This document shows, in pieces, positions 42,673-50,867 of a stretch of 64,000 nucleotides of DNA. Within the stretch, counting starts at the first letter, position 1, and each line of letters starts with the position of its first letter. The stretch spans positions 74,878 through 138,877 of the forward strand of contig NZ_QKSD01000011.1 in NCBI RefSeq assembly GCF_003234085.1. The letters run 5' to 3'. The notes below the pieces were generated by a model. That model was not told where the DNA came from, did not search any database, and saw only the letters and a program-made list of their open reading frames with translations. The stretch comes from Curtobacterium sp. MCPF17_052 (GTDB taxonomy: Bacteria; Actinomycetota; Actinomycetes; Actinomycetales; Microbacteriaceae). The position numbers and the translations under genes are program-made.

Positions 42673-43638
42673 ATGGACTCAGTCGAACAACCCCTGGTGC
42701 ACGTCGACCGTCGCGGCATCGCCGTCGACGAAGCGGTCGCGTTCTACGAAGGTGTCTACTCGAGCCAGGACATCCACATCGGGGACGCTGCGTCCGAGGG
42801 GTTCTCGTGGCGGTACCGGGCGGTCGGGGACGACCACGTCACGGTCGGCACCTCGTCCGTCGCTGCCCGCCGCTGGGGGACGATCGACCCCGGTGACGAC
42901 TACGTGCTGGCATGGGCCTCCGCGCCGGGGATCCTGCTCGACACCGGTTCATCCGACCCCGTCGAGATGCTGCCGGGCGTCCCGGTGATGTACCCGGCCG
43001 GGCGGGACTTCACGTTCCGCGCGGCACCGACCGTGCAGCACGTCATCCGCTTCGACCGGACGTTCCTGCAGTCCGTCGCCGCCGCGCGCCAGGGGGACCT
43101 GCCGGCACCGCTGCAGTTCGCACGCCACCCGGACCCCGCGGCACTCCGACAGCTCCGCGCGGTGGTGTCGGCGTCGGCCGCGGCGCTGTTCGACCCCACG
43201 ACCGGTCGCGACCGACGCTCGGCACTCGACACGACCGTCGCAGAGGCCGTCGTCGGCACCTTCGACGCTCGTCCCGTCCCGCCGACGGGGCTGCTCAGTG
43301 CCGGACCGGCGACCATGCGGCTCGCGCAGGAGTGGATGGTGGCGAACGCCCGTCGGCCGATCACGATCACGGACGTCAGTGTCGCCGCCGGGGTCGCCGT
43401 GCGGTCCCTGCAGGCGTCGTTCCGTCGGCACACCGGAGCGTCCCCGATGCACTTCCTGCGCCAGGTCCGGCTGCACCGGGTACGCGCCGAGCTCAGCGCA
43501 GCCGACCCGGACACCGCCACCGTCGCGCAGATCGCCGTCGGCTGGGGCGTCGGGCACCTCGGCAGGTTCTCGGGCGCCTACGCGGCCACGTTCGGAGAGC
43601 CGCCGTCGGCGACGCTCCGCCGCCGTCGGAGCGTGTGA
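42673..43638 (+). CDS. AraC-family transcriptional regulator
   Basis: 321 aa. Cupin-like N-terminal domain and a C-terminal HTH: ITITDVSVAAGVAVRSLQAS and GWGVGHLGRFSGAYAATFGE, with the ending PPSATLRRRRSV. It belongs to the same broad group as the other AraC proteins in this window. A TGGGAG precedes the ATG. Confidence 0.88.
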   Translation: MDSVEQPLVHVDRRGIAVDEAVAFYEGVYSSQDIHIGDAASEGFSWRYRAVGDDHVTVGTSSVAARRWGTIDPGDDYVLAWASAPGILLDTGSSDPVEMLPGVPVMYPAGRDFTFRAAPTVQHVIRFDRTFLQSVAAARQGDLPAPLQFARHPDPAALRQLRAVVSASAAALFDPTTGRDRRSALDTTVAEAVVGTFDARPVPPTGLLSAGPATMRLAQEWMVANARRPITITDVSVAAGVAVRSLQASFRRHTGASPMHFLRQVRLHRVRAELSAADPDTATVAQIAVGWGVGHLGRFSGAYAATFGEPPSATLRRRRSV

Positions 43639-43864
43639 CGGGCCTGCCGTCGGCTCAGCCCGCTCGGTCGGACCGTGCGTCGTCACCGCCGGCGCGCGGC
43701 CGCCGTCCGACCGGCCCGGAGCGCTGCCGGTGCGCGGACCGGACACCGTGTCCAGCGGGCGTACTCCACGGGCCGCGCGGCTTGGTCGGGCGGGGTGCGC
43801 GGGGGATGCTGTCCCTGCGCCTCCGAACCCTTCGGGTCGGGCGCACCAGCAGGAAGAGCGCACC

Positions 43865-44032
43865 GTGAACGAGCGCGTCCGACCCTCCCTCCACGAACTC
43901 CGGCTGCAGGCCGACGAATGGCACCGCCGCGGGCTCAGCCACCCCGACGAGATCGACGCGATGGTCTCCCGCCGCACGGCCGGGTCGACACCCGCCGAGC
44001 CCACCTACGCCGACTTCTTCACCGTCGTCTGA
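43865..44032 (+). CDS. small hypothetical protein
   Basis: 55 aa from a GTG with AGGAAGAG upstream. The sequence (for example LHELRLQADEWHRRGLSHPD) looks helical and soluble. No family is recognised. Confidence 0.5.
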   Translation: MNERVRPSLHELRLQADEWHRRGLSHPDEIDAMVSRRTAGSTPAEPTYADFFTVV

Positions 44033-44064
44033 CCGACCCTCGCACCGGCGTCCGACTGCGTGCG

Positions 44065-44070
44065 TAGGCT
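44065..44070 (+). promoter_or_regulatory. leaderless -10 box (TAGGCT)
   Basis: TAGGCT lies 7 nt before the ATG at 44078. Confidence 0.5.
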
Positions 44071-44077
44071 CGGCGAC

Positions 44078-44338
44078 ATGTCCGACTTCTCCGCAGACCA
44101 GGCCGCCGTCGTCCGCATCGAGCGCTCCGAAGAGGGTCGGTGGGACCTCACGCTCGTGAGCGACAGCGGTGTCGCGATCGGCCACGGCGTGCACCTGTTC
44201 GACCGGTCGCAGGACGACGGCGTCGACGAGCTCGCGGCCGCGCAGCAGTTCGTCGGGGGGTACGGCTGGCGCTTCGAGGGCGACGCCGTGCAGCAGGACG
44301 GCGCAGATGCGTTCTGGGCACCGCTGATCCGCACCTGA
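44078..44338 (+). CDS. small hypothetical soluble protein
   Basis: 86 aa. Alternating strand/turn pattern (VVRIERSEEGRWDLTLVSDS, then VHLFDRSQDDGVDELAAAQQ) ending in FWAPLIRT. Leaderless start. No family is recognised. Confidence 0.6.
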   Translation: MSDFSADQAAVVRIERSEEGRWDLTLVSDSGVAIGHGVHLFDRSQDDGVDELAAAQQFVGGYGWRFEGDAVQQDGADAFWAPLIRT

Positions 44339-44403
44339 GCGGTCCTCTCCACGGTCCGGGTACAGCCCGGACATCCGCGTTCTGCGGATGAGATGATGGC
44401 TGC

Positions 44404-45597
44404 GTGCCACCGATCCACCACGACAACGGGTTCCGCAGACAGCGGTTCACGGACGCGGGCGGCTCGGACTACACGGCGATCTTCCGCTCCGAGTACTCCG
44501 GCCAGGACCTCCGGCGCGACACGACCGTCGCCACCGACACCTTCGCGGCCGAGGGCACACGGTACGAGTACTTCGTCATCGGTGACGACGACCTGACGCT
44601 CCGCACCATGAACGCCCGCGGTGGCCGTCGCGGTGGCGTCATCGGACCGCGCGACGACCACGTGGTGTTCTGGCTGCAGCGCGGTCGCCTCGAGATGCAC
44701 TTCGCGGACCGGTCACGCGTGATCGAACCGGGCAGCCCGTACATCGCGTCCGCGTCCGAGGCGTACCGCTTCGCATCCGAGGAGACCGTCTACAACGGCG
44801 TGCACATCTCCGATGCCTTCCTCCGCAAGACCGCGGGGGAACTCGGGTACCCGATGCCCGACGGGCCGGTCCTGTTCGACCAGCAGGACGAGCGGGTCGC
44901 CCGTCACGAACCGCTCCGTCGGCTGCTCGGCGAGGTCAGTCCGACCCTGATGGACGACCGGGTCCGCGGCGCGATGCGGACGGCCCTGAACCGACGGCTC
45001 GCGACCGTCGTCCTCGACACCTTCCCGCTCCGGGACCGCGGCGACGACGTCCCGACCGCCAGTCGCCTGCGGGACGCCATCGCCTTCGTCGAGGAGCACG
45101 CCCGAGACCGACCCTCGGTGCCCGCCATCGCCGCCGCCGCGGGCCTGAGCGAGCGCGGCCTGCAGGAGGTCTTCGCGCGCACGCTCGGCGTCACGCCGAA
45201 CGGGTTCCTCCGCGACCAGCGGCTGGACGAGGTCCGGCGGGAGCTCCTCCGCGGAGCGTCGCCGAACAGCGTCCTGGAGGTCGCACGCCGCTGGCGGTTC
45301 ACGAACCCCAGCCGCTTCGCGACCGCCTACCGTGCCCGGTTCGGGGAGGGCCCTTCGGCGACGCTCCGTGCGGCCACCGCGCAGCGCCCCGACGGCCGGT
45401 CCTCGTGGCGGATCCGCCAGGCGGTGGGCTACATCGAGGCGCACCTCGACGACGGCTGCACGGTCGCCGACATCGCCGCGGCCGCCGGCTTGCGTCCCCG
45501 GCGGCTCCAGCAGCTCTTCAAGGAGGAACGGGGCACCACGCCGACCGCCTTCCTCCGCGACCTGCGCGCGCTCCGCCGGTCCGGCGACCGCTCCTGA
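44404..45597 (+). CDS. AraC-family regulator with a second, truncated HTH module
   Basis: 397 aa, about 80 longer than its relatives here. GTG start. N-terminal cupin-like domain (VVFWLQRGRLEMHFADRSRV), then a complete AraC HTH: VPAIAAAAGLSERGLQEVFA and RRWRFTNPSRFATAYRARFG, ending PSATLRAA. A linker leads to a second set of HTH helices: CTVADIAAAAGLRPRRLQQL, then TPTAFLRDLRAL, stopping before the second HTH helix pair. It looks like an internal duplication of the DNA-binding domain. Confidence 0.87.
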   Translation: MPPIHHDNGFRRQRFTDAGGSDYTAIFRSEYSGQDLRRDTTVATDTFAAEGTRYEYFVIGDDDLTLRTMNARGGRRGGVIGPRDDHVVFWLQRGRLEMHFADRSRVIEPGSPYIASASEAYRFASEETVYNGVHISDAFLRKTAGELGYPMPDGPVLFDQQDERVARHEPLRRLLGEVSPTLMDDRVRGAMRTALNRRLATVVLDTFPLRDRGDDVPTASRLRDAIAFVEEHARDRPSVPAIAAAAGLSERGLQEVFARTLGVTPNGFLRDQRLDEVRRELLRGASPNSVLEVARRWRFTNPSRFATAYRARFGEGPSATLRAATAQRPDGRSSWRIRQAVGYIEAHLDDGCTVADIAAAAGLRPRRLQQLFKEERGTTPTAFLRDLRALRRSGDRS

Positions 45598-45639
45598 GCA
45601 GCGCTCTCGGGTGTCGGTCGCGGGGTGACCGGCTCCGGA

Positions 45640-45675
45640 CGGGAGGCTCGGATCACAGCCGTTACGTGCCTCCCG
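45640..45675. terminator. CGGGAGGC hairpin downstream of the double-HTH AraC
   Basis: CGGGAGGC (45640-45647) and GCCTCCCG (45668-45675) frame a loop; tandem repeats follow directly. Confidence 0.55.
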
Positions 45676-45736
45676 TTCGGCCGTCCGGCCGTCCGGCCGT
45701 CCGGCCGTTCGGCCGTTCGGCCGTTCGGCCGTCCGG
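45673..45736. repeat. 8-bp tandem repeat CCGTYCGG, 8 copies
   Basis: Eight exact units of CCGT(C/T)CGG run from 45673 to 45736 between two convergent genes. Each unit is nearly self-complementary, so the tract can fold many ways. Confidence 0.9.
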
Positions 45737-45804
45737 CCGACCGCGACGTCCTCGGTCCGGGCTGCGTCCCCGGCCGGCCGGCCTTCCGCAGGCGCCTCGG
45801 GCCG

Positions 45805-46419
45805 TCAGCGATCGGTGACGAGCGCGACCATCTCGGCGACGACGGCGCGGAGGCGCGTGGCCAGGTCCGCCTGGTCCAGCACGGTGAAGCGGTGCGCGAC
45901 CTCCGTGAGGGCCGACATCACCAGGGCGACGGCGGTCCGGGCGGTGTCCTCGTCGGTCCGCGTGGTGACGGCGGCGACGAGCGACTTCCGGGACTCGGCC
46001 ATCCAGCGCATCACCATCGGCGTCATCTCCGGGCGGCGGACCAGCAGCTCCTTCGTGCGGGCGCGGTCCGCGGAGAGCGGGACGGTGTGGGCGACGAGGT
46101 CGCAGACGTCGTCGACGAGTGGCCCGTCAGCGGCGGCGAACCGGTCGCGGACGGAGTCGGGGACGTCGACGGTGTCGAGACCGATCGCGGCGTGGGCCTT
46201 CGACGAGAAGTAGTTGAAGAACGTGCGCGGGGAGACGTCGGCGTCGGCGCAGATCTGCTCGACGGTGACGCCGTCCAGGCCGTGGTCGGTGATGCGGGTG
46301 AGAGCCGCGTCGTGGATCGCCTGCCGGGTCTGCTGCTTCTTGCGTTCGCGGAGCGTGCAAGGCTCGGTGTTGCCGTCGACCGCAGGGCTGTCGTGTGCGG
46401 GTGCTGCCGTGGGGGACAC
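45805..46419 (-). CDS. TetR-family transcriptional regulator
   Basis: 204 aa. N-terminal HTH: RQAIHDAALTRITDHGLDGV, TVEQICADADVSPRTFFNYF (recognition helix), SSKAHAA. The C-terminal helical domain would bind a ligand. It begins about 80 bp after the MFS pump stop on the same strand and probably reports on the pump's substrate. Confidence 0.93.
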   Translation of the reverse strand: MSPTAAPAHDSPAVDGNTEPCTLRERKKQQTRQAIHDAALTRITDHGLDGVTVEQICADADVSPRTFFNYFSSKAHAAIGLDTVDVPDSVRDRFAAADGPLVDDVCDLVAHTVPLSADRARTKELLVRRPEMTPMVMRWMAESRKSLVAAVTTRTDEDTARTAVALVMSALTEVAHRFTVLDQADLATRLRAVVAEMVALVTDR

Positions 46420-46500
46420 GGGCGACCTCCGGTGGGGGAGAAGTGGGGCGGGCCGCCCGCGCTGCCGGTCGGGACCGGTGTGCGCGGGCGGCCCGGGTGG

Positions 46501-48645
46501 TCACCGACGCTGGGTCGGTGTGGATCCGGTCATCGGACCGGTGAAGGAGCCGGCTTCGGCCGCGGCCAGGCCGGCGTCGGCCTCGAGCTGTGCCTCGGCG
46601 GACATGTCCGCCTGCTCCTGCAGGGCCGAGCGCTGGCGCAGCGGCGGCACCTTGAAGAACCAGGTGAGCACGAACGCGAGCAGGATCACGCCGAGTCCGA
46701 CCCAGTAGATCGTGACGGACGAGGCGTTGAAGCCGGCCATGAACGGGCGGGTCAGCCGGGAGTCGGCTCCGGTCAGGAACGAGGTGTCGTTCGTGGCCGA
46801 GGCGCTCGAGTCGCCGTTCGCGCCCTCGTCGATCTGCTTGACGAGGTCGGGGACGACCTGGTCGACCCAGTAGGTGCGCTGTCCGGCGTCGGTCCAGTCG
46901 ACCGCGAGCCGTCCGTCGACGACGCTGGCGTGCGCCCGGTCGGCAGCCGTCGCGAGTGCGGTGGCCTCGGCCTGCGGGGTGGCGTCGGCGACCTGCTGGG
47001 CGATCACGGTCGGGGCGGCGGCCGCCGGGATCGTCCCGGCGGTGACCTGCGCCTGGACCGCGGCAGTGACCTGCTGGGTGGCGGCCTGGTCGGCGGCCTG
47101 CTTCGCGGCGGTGGTGCCGCGGGCGAGCCCGGAGTCGATCTCGTCCTGGATCGGGTCGACGATCGGGTCCCAGATCTGGTCCATCACGCCCTGGTTGGCC
47201 TTCGCGCTGGCGACGGTGGGGTTGAGCGCCGCGTCGAGTGCGTCGGTCAGGTCGGCCTTGTTCGCGGTGGCGTGCACGATGTTGGCGGGCATCACCGAGA
47301 ACAGGATCGAGAGGAGCACGGCGGTGCCGAGCGTGCCACCGATCTGGCGGAAGAAGGTCGCCGAGCTGGTCGCGACGCCCATGTCCTTGGCCTCGACGGA
47401 GCCCTGTGACGCGAGCGTCAGGGACTGCATGACCGAACCGAGTCCGAGACCGATGAGGAACATGCCGATCATCAGGAACCAGAGCGGCTTGTCGATCGTC
47501 ATGAAGGTCAGGACGACGTAGCCGGCGGACACCAGCGCGGTGCCGATGACCGGGAAGATCCGGTAGCGGCCGACGCGGGCGACGATCTGACCCGAGGTGA
47601 TCGAGGCGATCATCAGGCCGCCGACCAGGGGGAGCGTGGCGAAGCCGGACTCGGTCGGGCTGAGACCGACGACGATCTGCAGGTACAGCGGGATGGTCAG
47701 CATGGCGCCGAACATCGCGAAACCGACGAGGAAGCCGATGACGGTCGCCATCGAGAACGTGCCCGAGCGGAAGAGCTTCAGCGGGATGATCGCCGCGTCG
47801 CCCATCTTCGACTCGATGAGCAGCAGTGCGACGAGGCCGACGGCGCCGATGACGTAGCAGGCGAGTGCGGCGGGGGAGCCCCAGCCCCAGGTGCGGCCCT
47901 GTTCTGCGACGAGCAGCAGCGGGACGAGGGTGACGATGACCGAGGCCGCGCCCCACCAGTCGACGACCGGCTTGTCCCGCTTGTCGTGCACCTTGGGCAG
48001 GTGCAGGAACACGATCACCATGGCGAGCGCGGCGATGCCGATCGGCACGTTGATGAGGAGCACCCAGCGCCAGCCGGTGATGAAGAGGATCTCGGACGCG
48101 CCGGCGAGCAGGCCGCCGATGAGCGGGCCGATGACCGAGGAGATACCGAAGACGGCGAGGAAGTAGCCCTGGTACTTCGCGCGCTCACGCGGGGCGAGGA
48201 TGTCGCCCATGATCGCGAGCGGCAGCGACATCAGCGCGCCGGCCCCGATGCCCTGGACCGCGCGGAAGGCGGCGAGCATGAGCATCGACGTGGACATCGA
48301 CGACAGCACGGCGCCGACGATGAAGACCACGATGCCGAAGATGTAGAGCGGCCGGCGGCCGAAGATGTCGGAGAGCTTGCCGTAGATCGGCGTCGCGATC
48401 GTCGAGGTGATCAGGTAGGCGGTGGTGACCCAGGCCTGCTGGTCGAGACCGTGCAGGTCGTCCCCGATGGTGCGGATCGCGGTGCCGAAGACCGTCTGTC
48501 CGAGGGAGGACAGGAACATGCCCGCCATCAGCCCGTAGATGACGAGCAAGATCTGACGGTGGGTCATCAGGGGTTGCTGACCGGGCGCACCGGGGGTGGC
48601 GGCGCTCCGGCCCGGCACCGGCGTCTGTGCGGTGGCTGTTGACAA
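46501..48645 (-). CDS. MFS drug efflux pump, DHA2 family, with large extracytoplasmic insert (paralog of 4520-6865)
   Basis: 714 aa from a TTG with GAAGGAC upstream; ATG 48567 is an alternative. Near-identical helices and motifs to the first pump (for example LVIYGLMAGMFL, DDLHGLDQQAWVTT), but LSSLGQTVFGTAI replaces the LDQTIVGTAI motif of TM1, losing the Asp. Insert of about 180 residues (about 453-634) before the last helix (IYWVGLGVILLAFVLTWFF). The tail is shorter than in the paralog. Leader about 100 nt with the TGTAA-N2-TTGC-N7-GCAA element. Confidence 0.9.
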   Translation of the reverse strand: MSTATAQTPVPGRSAATPGAPGQQPLMTHRQILLVIYGLMAGMFLSSLGQTVFGTAIRTIGDDLHGLDQQAWVTTAYLITSTIATPIYGKLSDIFGRRPLYIFGIVVFIVGAVLSSMSTSMLMLAAFRAVQGIGAGALMSLPLAIMGDILAPRERAKYQGYFLAVFGISSVIGPLIGGLLAGASEILFITGWRWVLLINVPIGIAALAMVIVFLHLPKVHDKRDKPVVDWWGAASVIVTLVPLLLVAEQGRTWGWGSPAALACYVIGAVGLVALLLIESKMGDAAIIPLKLFRSGTFSMATVIGFLVGFAMFGAMLTIPLYLQIVVGLSPTESGFATLPLVGGLMIASITSGQIVARVGRYRIFPVIGTALVSAGYVVLTFMTIDKPLWFLMIGMFLIGLGLGSVMQSLTLASQGSVEAKDMGVATSSATFFRQIGGTLGTAVLLSILFSVMPANIVHATANKADLTDALDAALNPTVASAKANQGVMDQIWDPIVDPIQDEIDSGLARGTTAAKQAADQAATQQVTAAVQAQVTAGTIPAAAAPTVIAQQVADATPQAEATALATAADRAHASVVDGRLAVDWTDAGQRTYWVDQVVPDLVKQIDEGANGDSSASATNDTSFLTGADSRLTRPFMAGFNASSVTIYWVGLGVILLAFVLTWFFKVPPLRQRSALQEQADMSAEAQLEADAGLAAAEAGSFTGPMTGSTPTQRR

Positions 48646-48747
48646 TGCGGGTCCTTCTGGTTCGACGTGCCGGACGGCGAGTGCGCCGTCGGGCGGAGGC
48701 GAGGCGGGTGCGGGGGCCACGGAGGGGCCGCTGCGCAACCTGAAACC

Positions 48748-48797
48748 TTGCAGGCTCCGCAACTTTACATCCGTTGCGTTCTGCAAGCAACTAGTTG
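48748..48797. promoter_or_regulatory. MarR operator cluster between pump and marR
   Basis: Three dyads: TTGCAGGCTCCGCAA (48748-48762), TTGCGTTCTGCAA (48774-48786) and CAACTAGTTG (48788-48797). The first sits 2 nt from a minus-strand TGTAA, exactly as in front of the first pump. Confidence 0.65.
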
Positions 48798-48805
48798 GCG
48801 CGTCG

Positions 48806-48811
48806 TACGAT
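48806..48811 (+). promoter_or_regulatory. leaderless -10 box of marR (TACGAT)
   Basis: TACGAT lies 6 nt before the GTG at 48818. Confidence 0.55.
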
Positions 48812-48817
48812 GTCGCC

Positions 48818-49363
48818 GTGCCCGAGGACGACCGGAACGACGACGACCGAGCCGAGGCCGAGCGGCTGCTCCGCCGACAGCTCGACCGGCTCTGGGTGCG
48901 GCAGACCCTGCGCACCGTGCTCATCGAGCAGTCCGGCGGCCTCGACCCGACCGCGCGGGTGATCCTCCGAGCCGTCGAGCGACTGGGGGAGGTCCGCTCG
49001 ACCGCCGTCGCGGAACGCACCGGACTGTCGCGCCCGGTGGTCAGTCGGCGGATCGCGGGGCTCGTCGAGGCCGGGTACGTCCGCACCGCCCCGGACCCGG
49101 ACGACGGCCGCGCGGCCCTGCTCGGCCTGGCGCCGGCCGGACGCGCCCTGCTGGACGGGCTCGACGCGCAGGGTGACGCCGTGTTCGACGACGTCACGAG
49201 CGTCTTCCGCGGCGACGAGTTGCGCGACTTCGCCCGGCTCCTCACCCGGTTCAACGACCGTGCCGCCGCGGTGCTCGGCGCTGGCGGCGAGGGCGAGGGT
49301 GGGGGCATCGGGGATGCGGGTACCGCGGGCACCGACACCGCGGACGGAGAACCGGCTCCGTAG
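48818..49363 (+). CDS. MarR-family transcriptional regulator
   Basis: 181 aa from a leaderless GTG. Winged HTH: VRSTAVAERTGLSRPVVSRR and the wing RTAPDPDDGRAALLGLAPAG; a Gly-rich, disordered C-terminal tail of about 35 residues is unusual. It is divergent from the DHA2 pump and its operators lie between the two, so it probably represses the pump, itself and perhaps the paralogous pump at 4.5-6.9 kb. Confidence 0.92.
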   Translation: MPEDDRNDDDRAEAERLLRRQLDRLWVRQTLRTVLIEQSGGLDPTARVILRAVERLGEVRSTAVAERTGLSRPVVSRRIAGLVEAGYVRTAPDPDDGRAALLGLAPAGRALLDGLDAQGDAVFDDVTSVFRGDELRDFARLLTRFNDRAAAVLGAGGEGEGGGIGDAGTAGTDTADGEPAP

Positions 49364-49377
49364 CGGAGTCCCCCGGC

Positions 49378-49947
49378 TCAGGCCAGGCCGGCCAGGACCC
49401 GGTCGACGACCTCGGCCGGCCCGCCCTCGCCGTGCTGCGCCCACCAGGTCAGCGCCGCGTCCGCCGCCGCCGCGAAGACCGCGCAGCGCACCCGGACGTC
49501 GAGGTCGTCCTCGGACACCCCGTCCCGCCCGGCCACGAACGTGACCAGCGTCCGTTCGAGCTCGGTGACGAAGAAGGCCCCCTCCTGCGCGAGACTCGGG
49601 TTCGCCCGGATCACGCGGAGCCGTCGACGCGTCACCTCGACGGCGTCCTCCGGGAAGGTCGCCGCGATCCGGTACGAGGCGCGGAGGGCGGTCGCCGACG
49701 GCTCGTCGTCCGGTCGCTCGTCGAGGGCGTCCTCGAACCGTTCCCGGAAGGCGTCGAGGCCGCCCCACACCAGCGAGCCCTTGGTGGGGAAGAGCCGGAA
49801 CAGGGAGCGTCGACTGATCCCGGCCTCGGACGCGACGTCGTCCATCGAGACGGCGTCGTACGTGCGCTCGTCGAACATCCGGAGCGCGACGAGGGACACC
49901 ACGTCCGGGTCGATCGTGCGGGGACGGCCCGTGGTGCGGTCGCTCAT
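49378..49947 (-). CDS. TetR-family transcriptional regulator
   Basis: 189 aa. N-terminal HTH: VSLVALRMFDERTYDAVSMD, DVASEAGISRRSLFRLFPTK (recognition helix). C-terminal ligand domain with WWAQHGEGG near its end. It is divergent from an SDR gene across 67 bp that contain a palindrome, so it likely regulates that gene. Confidence 0.93.
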   Translation of the reverse strand: MSDRTTGRPRTIDPDVVSLVALRMFDERTYDAVSMDDVASEAGISRRSLFRLFPTKGSLVWGGLDAFRERFEDALDERPDDEPSATALRASYRIAATFPEDAVEVTRRRLRVIRANPSLAQEGAFFVTELERTLVTFVAGRDGVSEDDLDVRVRCAVFAAAADAALTWWAQHGEGGPAEVVDRVLAGLA

Positions 49948-49959
49948 GGCTCCCTTTCG

Positions 49960-49970
49960 GCACTGAGTGC
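49960..49970. promoter_or_regulatory. TetR operator candidate GCACTGAGTGC
   Basis: Perfect 11-bp palindrome between divergent tetR and SDR genes, 13 nt upstream of the TetR ATG and 45 nt upstream of the SDR ATG. Mycobacterial TetR operators of the type GGCACTNAGTGCC look alike. Confidence 0.6.
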
Positions 49971-50014
49971 TACAACTGTGGTGCGCAGGCAGCGCGACGC
50001 AAGGAGGAGACACC

Positions 50015-50773
50015 ATGACCGACACCACCGCCGGACGGTTCGCCGGCTCGACCATCATCGTCACCGGAGCGGGATCCGGCATCGGACGCGCCACGGCCAC
50101 CCGCATCGCGCAGGAGGGCGGCCGCGTCATCGCCACCGACGTCGTCGCCGACCGCCTCGATGCGCTCCGCACCGAACTCGCGGGCCTCGACGTCGAGACC
50201 GTGGTCGGGGACGTCGCCGCGAGCGACACCATCGACGCGCTCATCGCCGCCGCCGGTGACCGCATCGACGGGCTCGCGAACGTCGCCGGGATCATGGACG
50301 CCTTCCTGCCGCCGGACGAGGTCGACGACGCCACCTGGGAGCGTGTCTTCAGCGTCAACGTCACCGGCCCGATGCGCCTGACCCGCGCCGTGCTGCCGCT
50401 GATGATCGCGGCCGGCAAGGGCTCCGTCGTCAACGTCGCGTCCGAGGCAGCGCTCAAGGCCTCCGCCGCGGGCGCGGCCTACACGTCGTCCAAGCACGCC
50501 ATCGCCGGGTACACGAAGAGCGTCGCGTTCTTCCACGGACCCCAGGGCATCCGCGCCAACGCGGTCGCTCCGGGTGCGGTCGCGACCAACATCGAGGCGC
50601 CGATGAAGAGCGAGTACGCGGCCCGCCGGGTCGGCCCGATCATGCAGACCACCATCCCGCCGGTCGCCCAGCCGGAGCAGCTCGCCGCCGCCATCACGTG
50701 GCTGCTCAGCGACGACTCCGCGAACGTCAACGGGGCCGTCCTGCCGAGCGACGGCGGCTGGTCCGTCGTCTGA
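50015..50773 (+). CDS. short-chain dehydrogenase/reductase (SDR)
   Basis: 252 aa. NAD(P)-binding TGAGSGIGRATATRIAQEGG, structural NVAG, catalytic Ser in VNVASEAALKASAAG, YTSSKHAIAGYTKS (YxxxK) and C-terminal LLSDDSANVNGAVLPSDGGW. All catalytic residues are present. Acidic ATDVV at the end of beta-2 favours NAD(H). AAGGAGGA precedes the ATG. Substrate unknown; controlled presumably by the divergent TetR. Confidence 0.93.
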   Translation: MTDTTAGRFAGSTIIVTGAGSGIGRATATRIAQEGGRVIATDVVADRLDALRTELAGLDVETVVGDVAASDTIDALIAAAGDRIDGLANVAGIMDAFLPPDEVDDATWERVFSVNVTGPMRLTRAVLPLMIAAGKGSVVNVASEAALKASAAGAAYTSSKHAIAGYTKSVAFFHGPQGIRANAVAPGAVATNIEAPMKSEYAARRVGPIMQTTIPPVAQPEQLAAAITWLLSDDSANVNGAVLPSDGGWSVV

Positions 50774-50790
50774 ACCGACCCCGTGACGGC

Positions 50791-50826
50791 CGGGAGGCAC
50801 GTGGCGAGACCGCCCCGCGCCTCCCG
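50791..50826. terminator. CGGGAGGC hairpin after the SDR
   Basis: CGGGAGGC (50791-50798) and GCCTCCCG (50819-50826), 18 bp after the stop, with a 20-nt loop. Confidence 0.65.
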
Positions 50827-50867
50827 TCTGTCTGGGGCCCGGGCCGAAAACGGGATACCGTTCCTCT

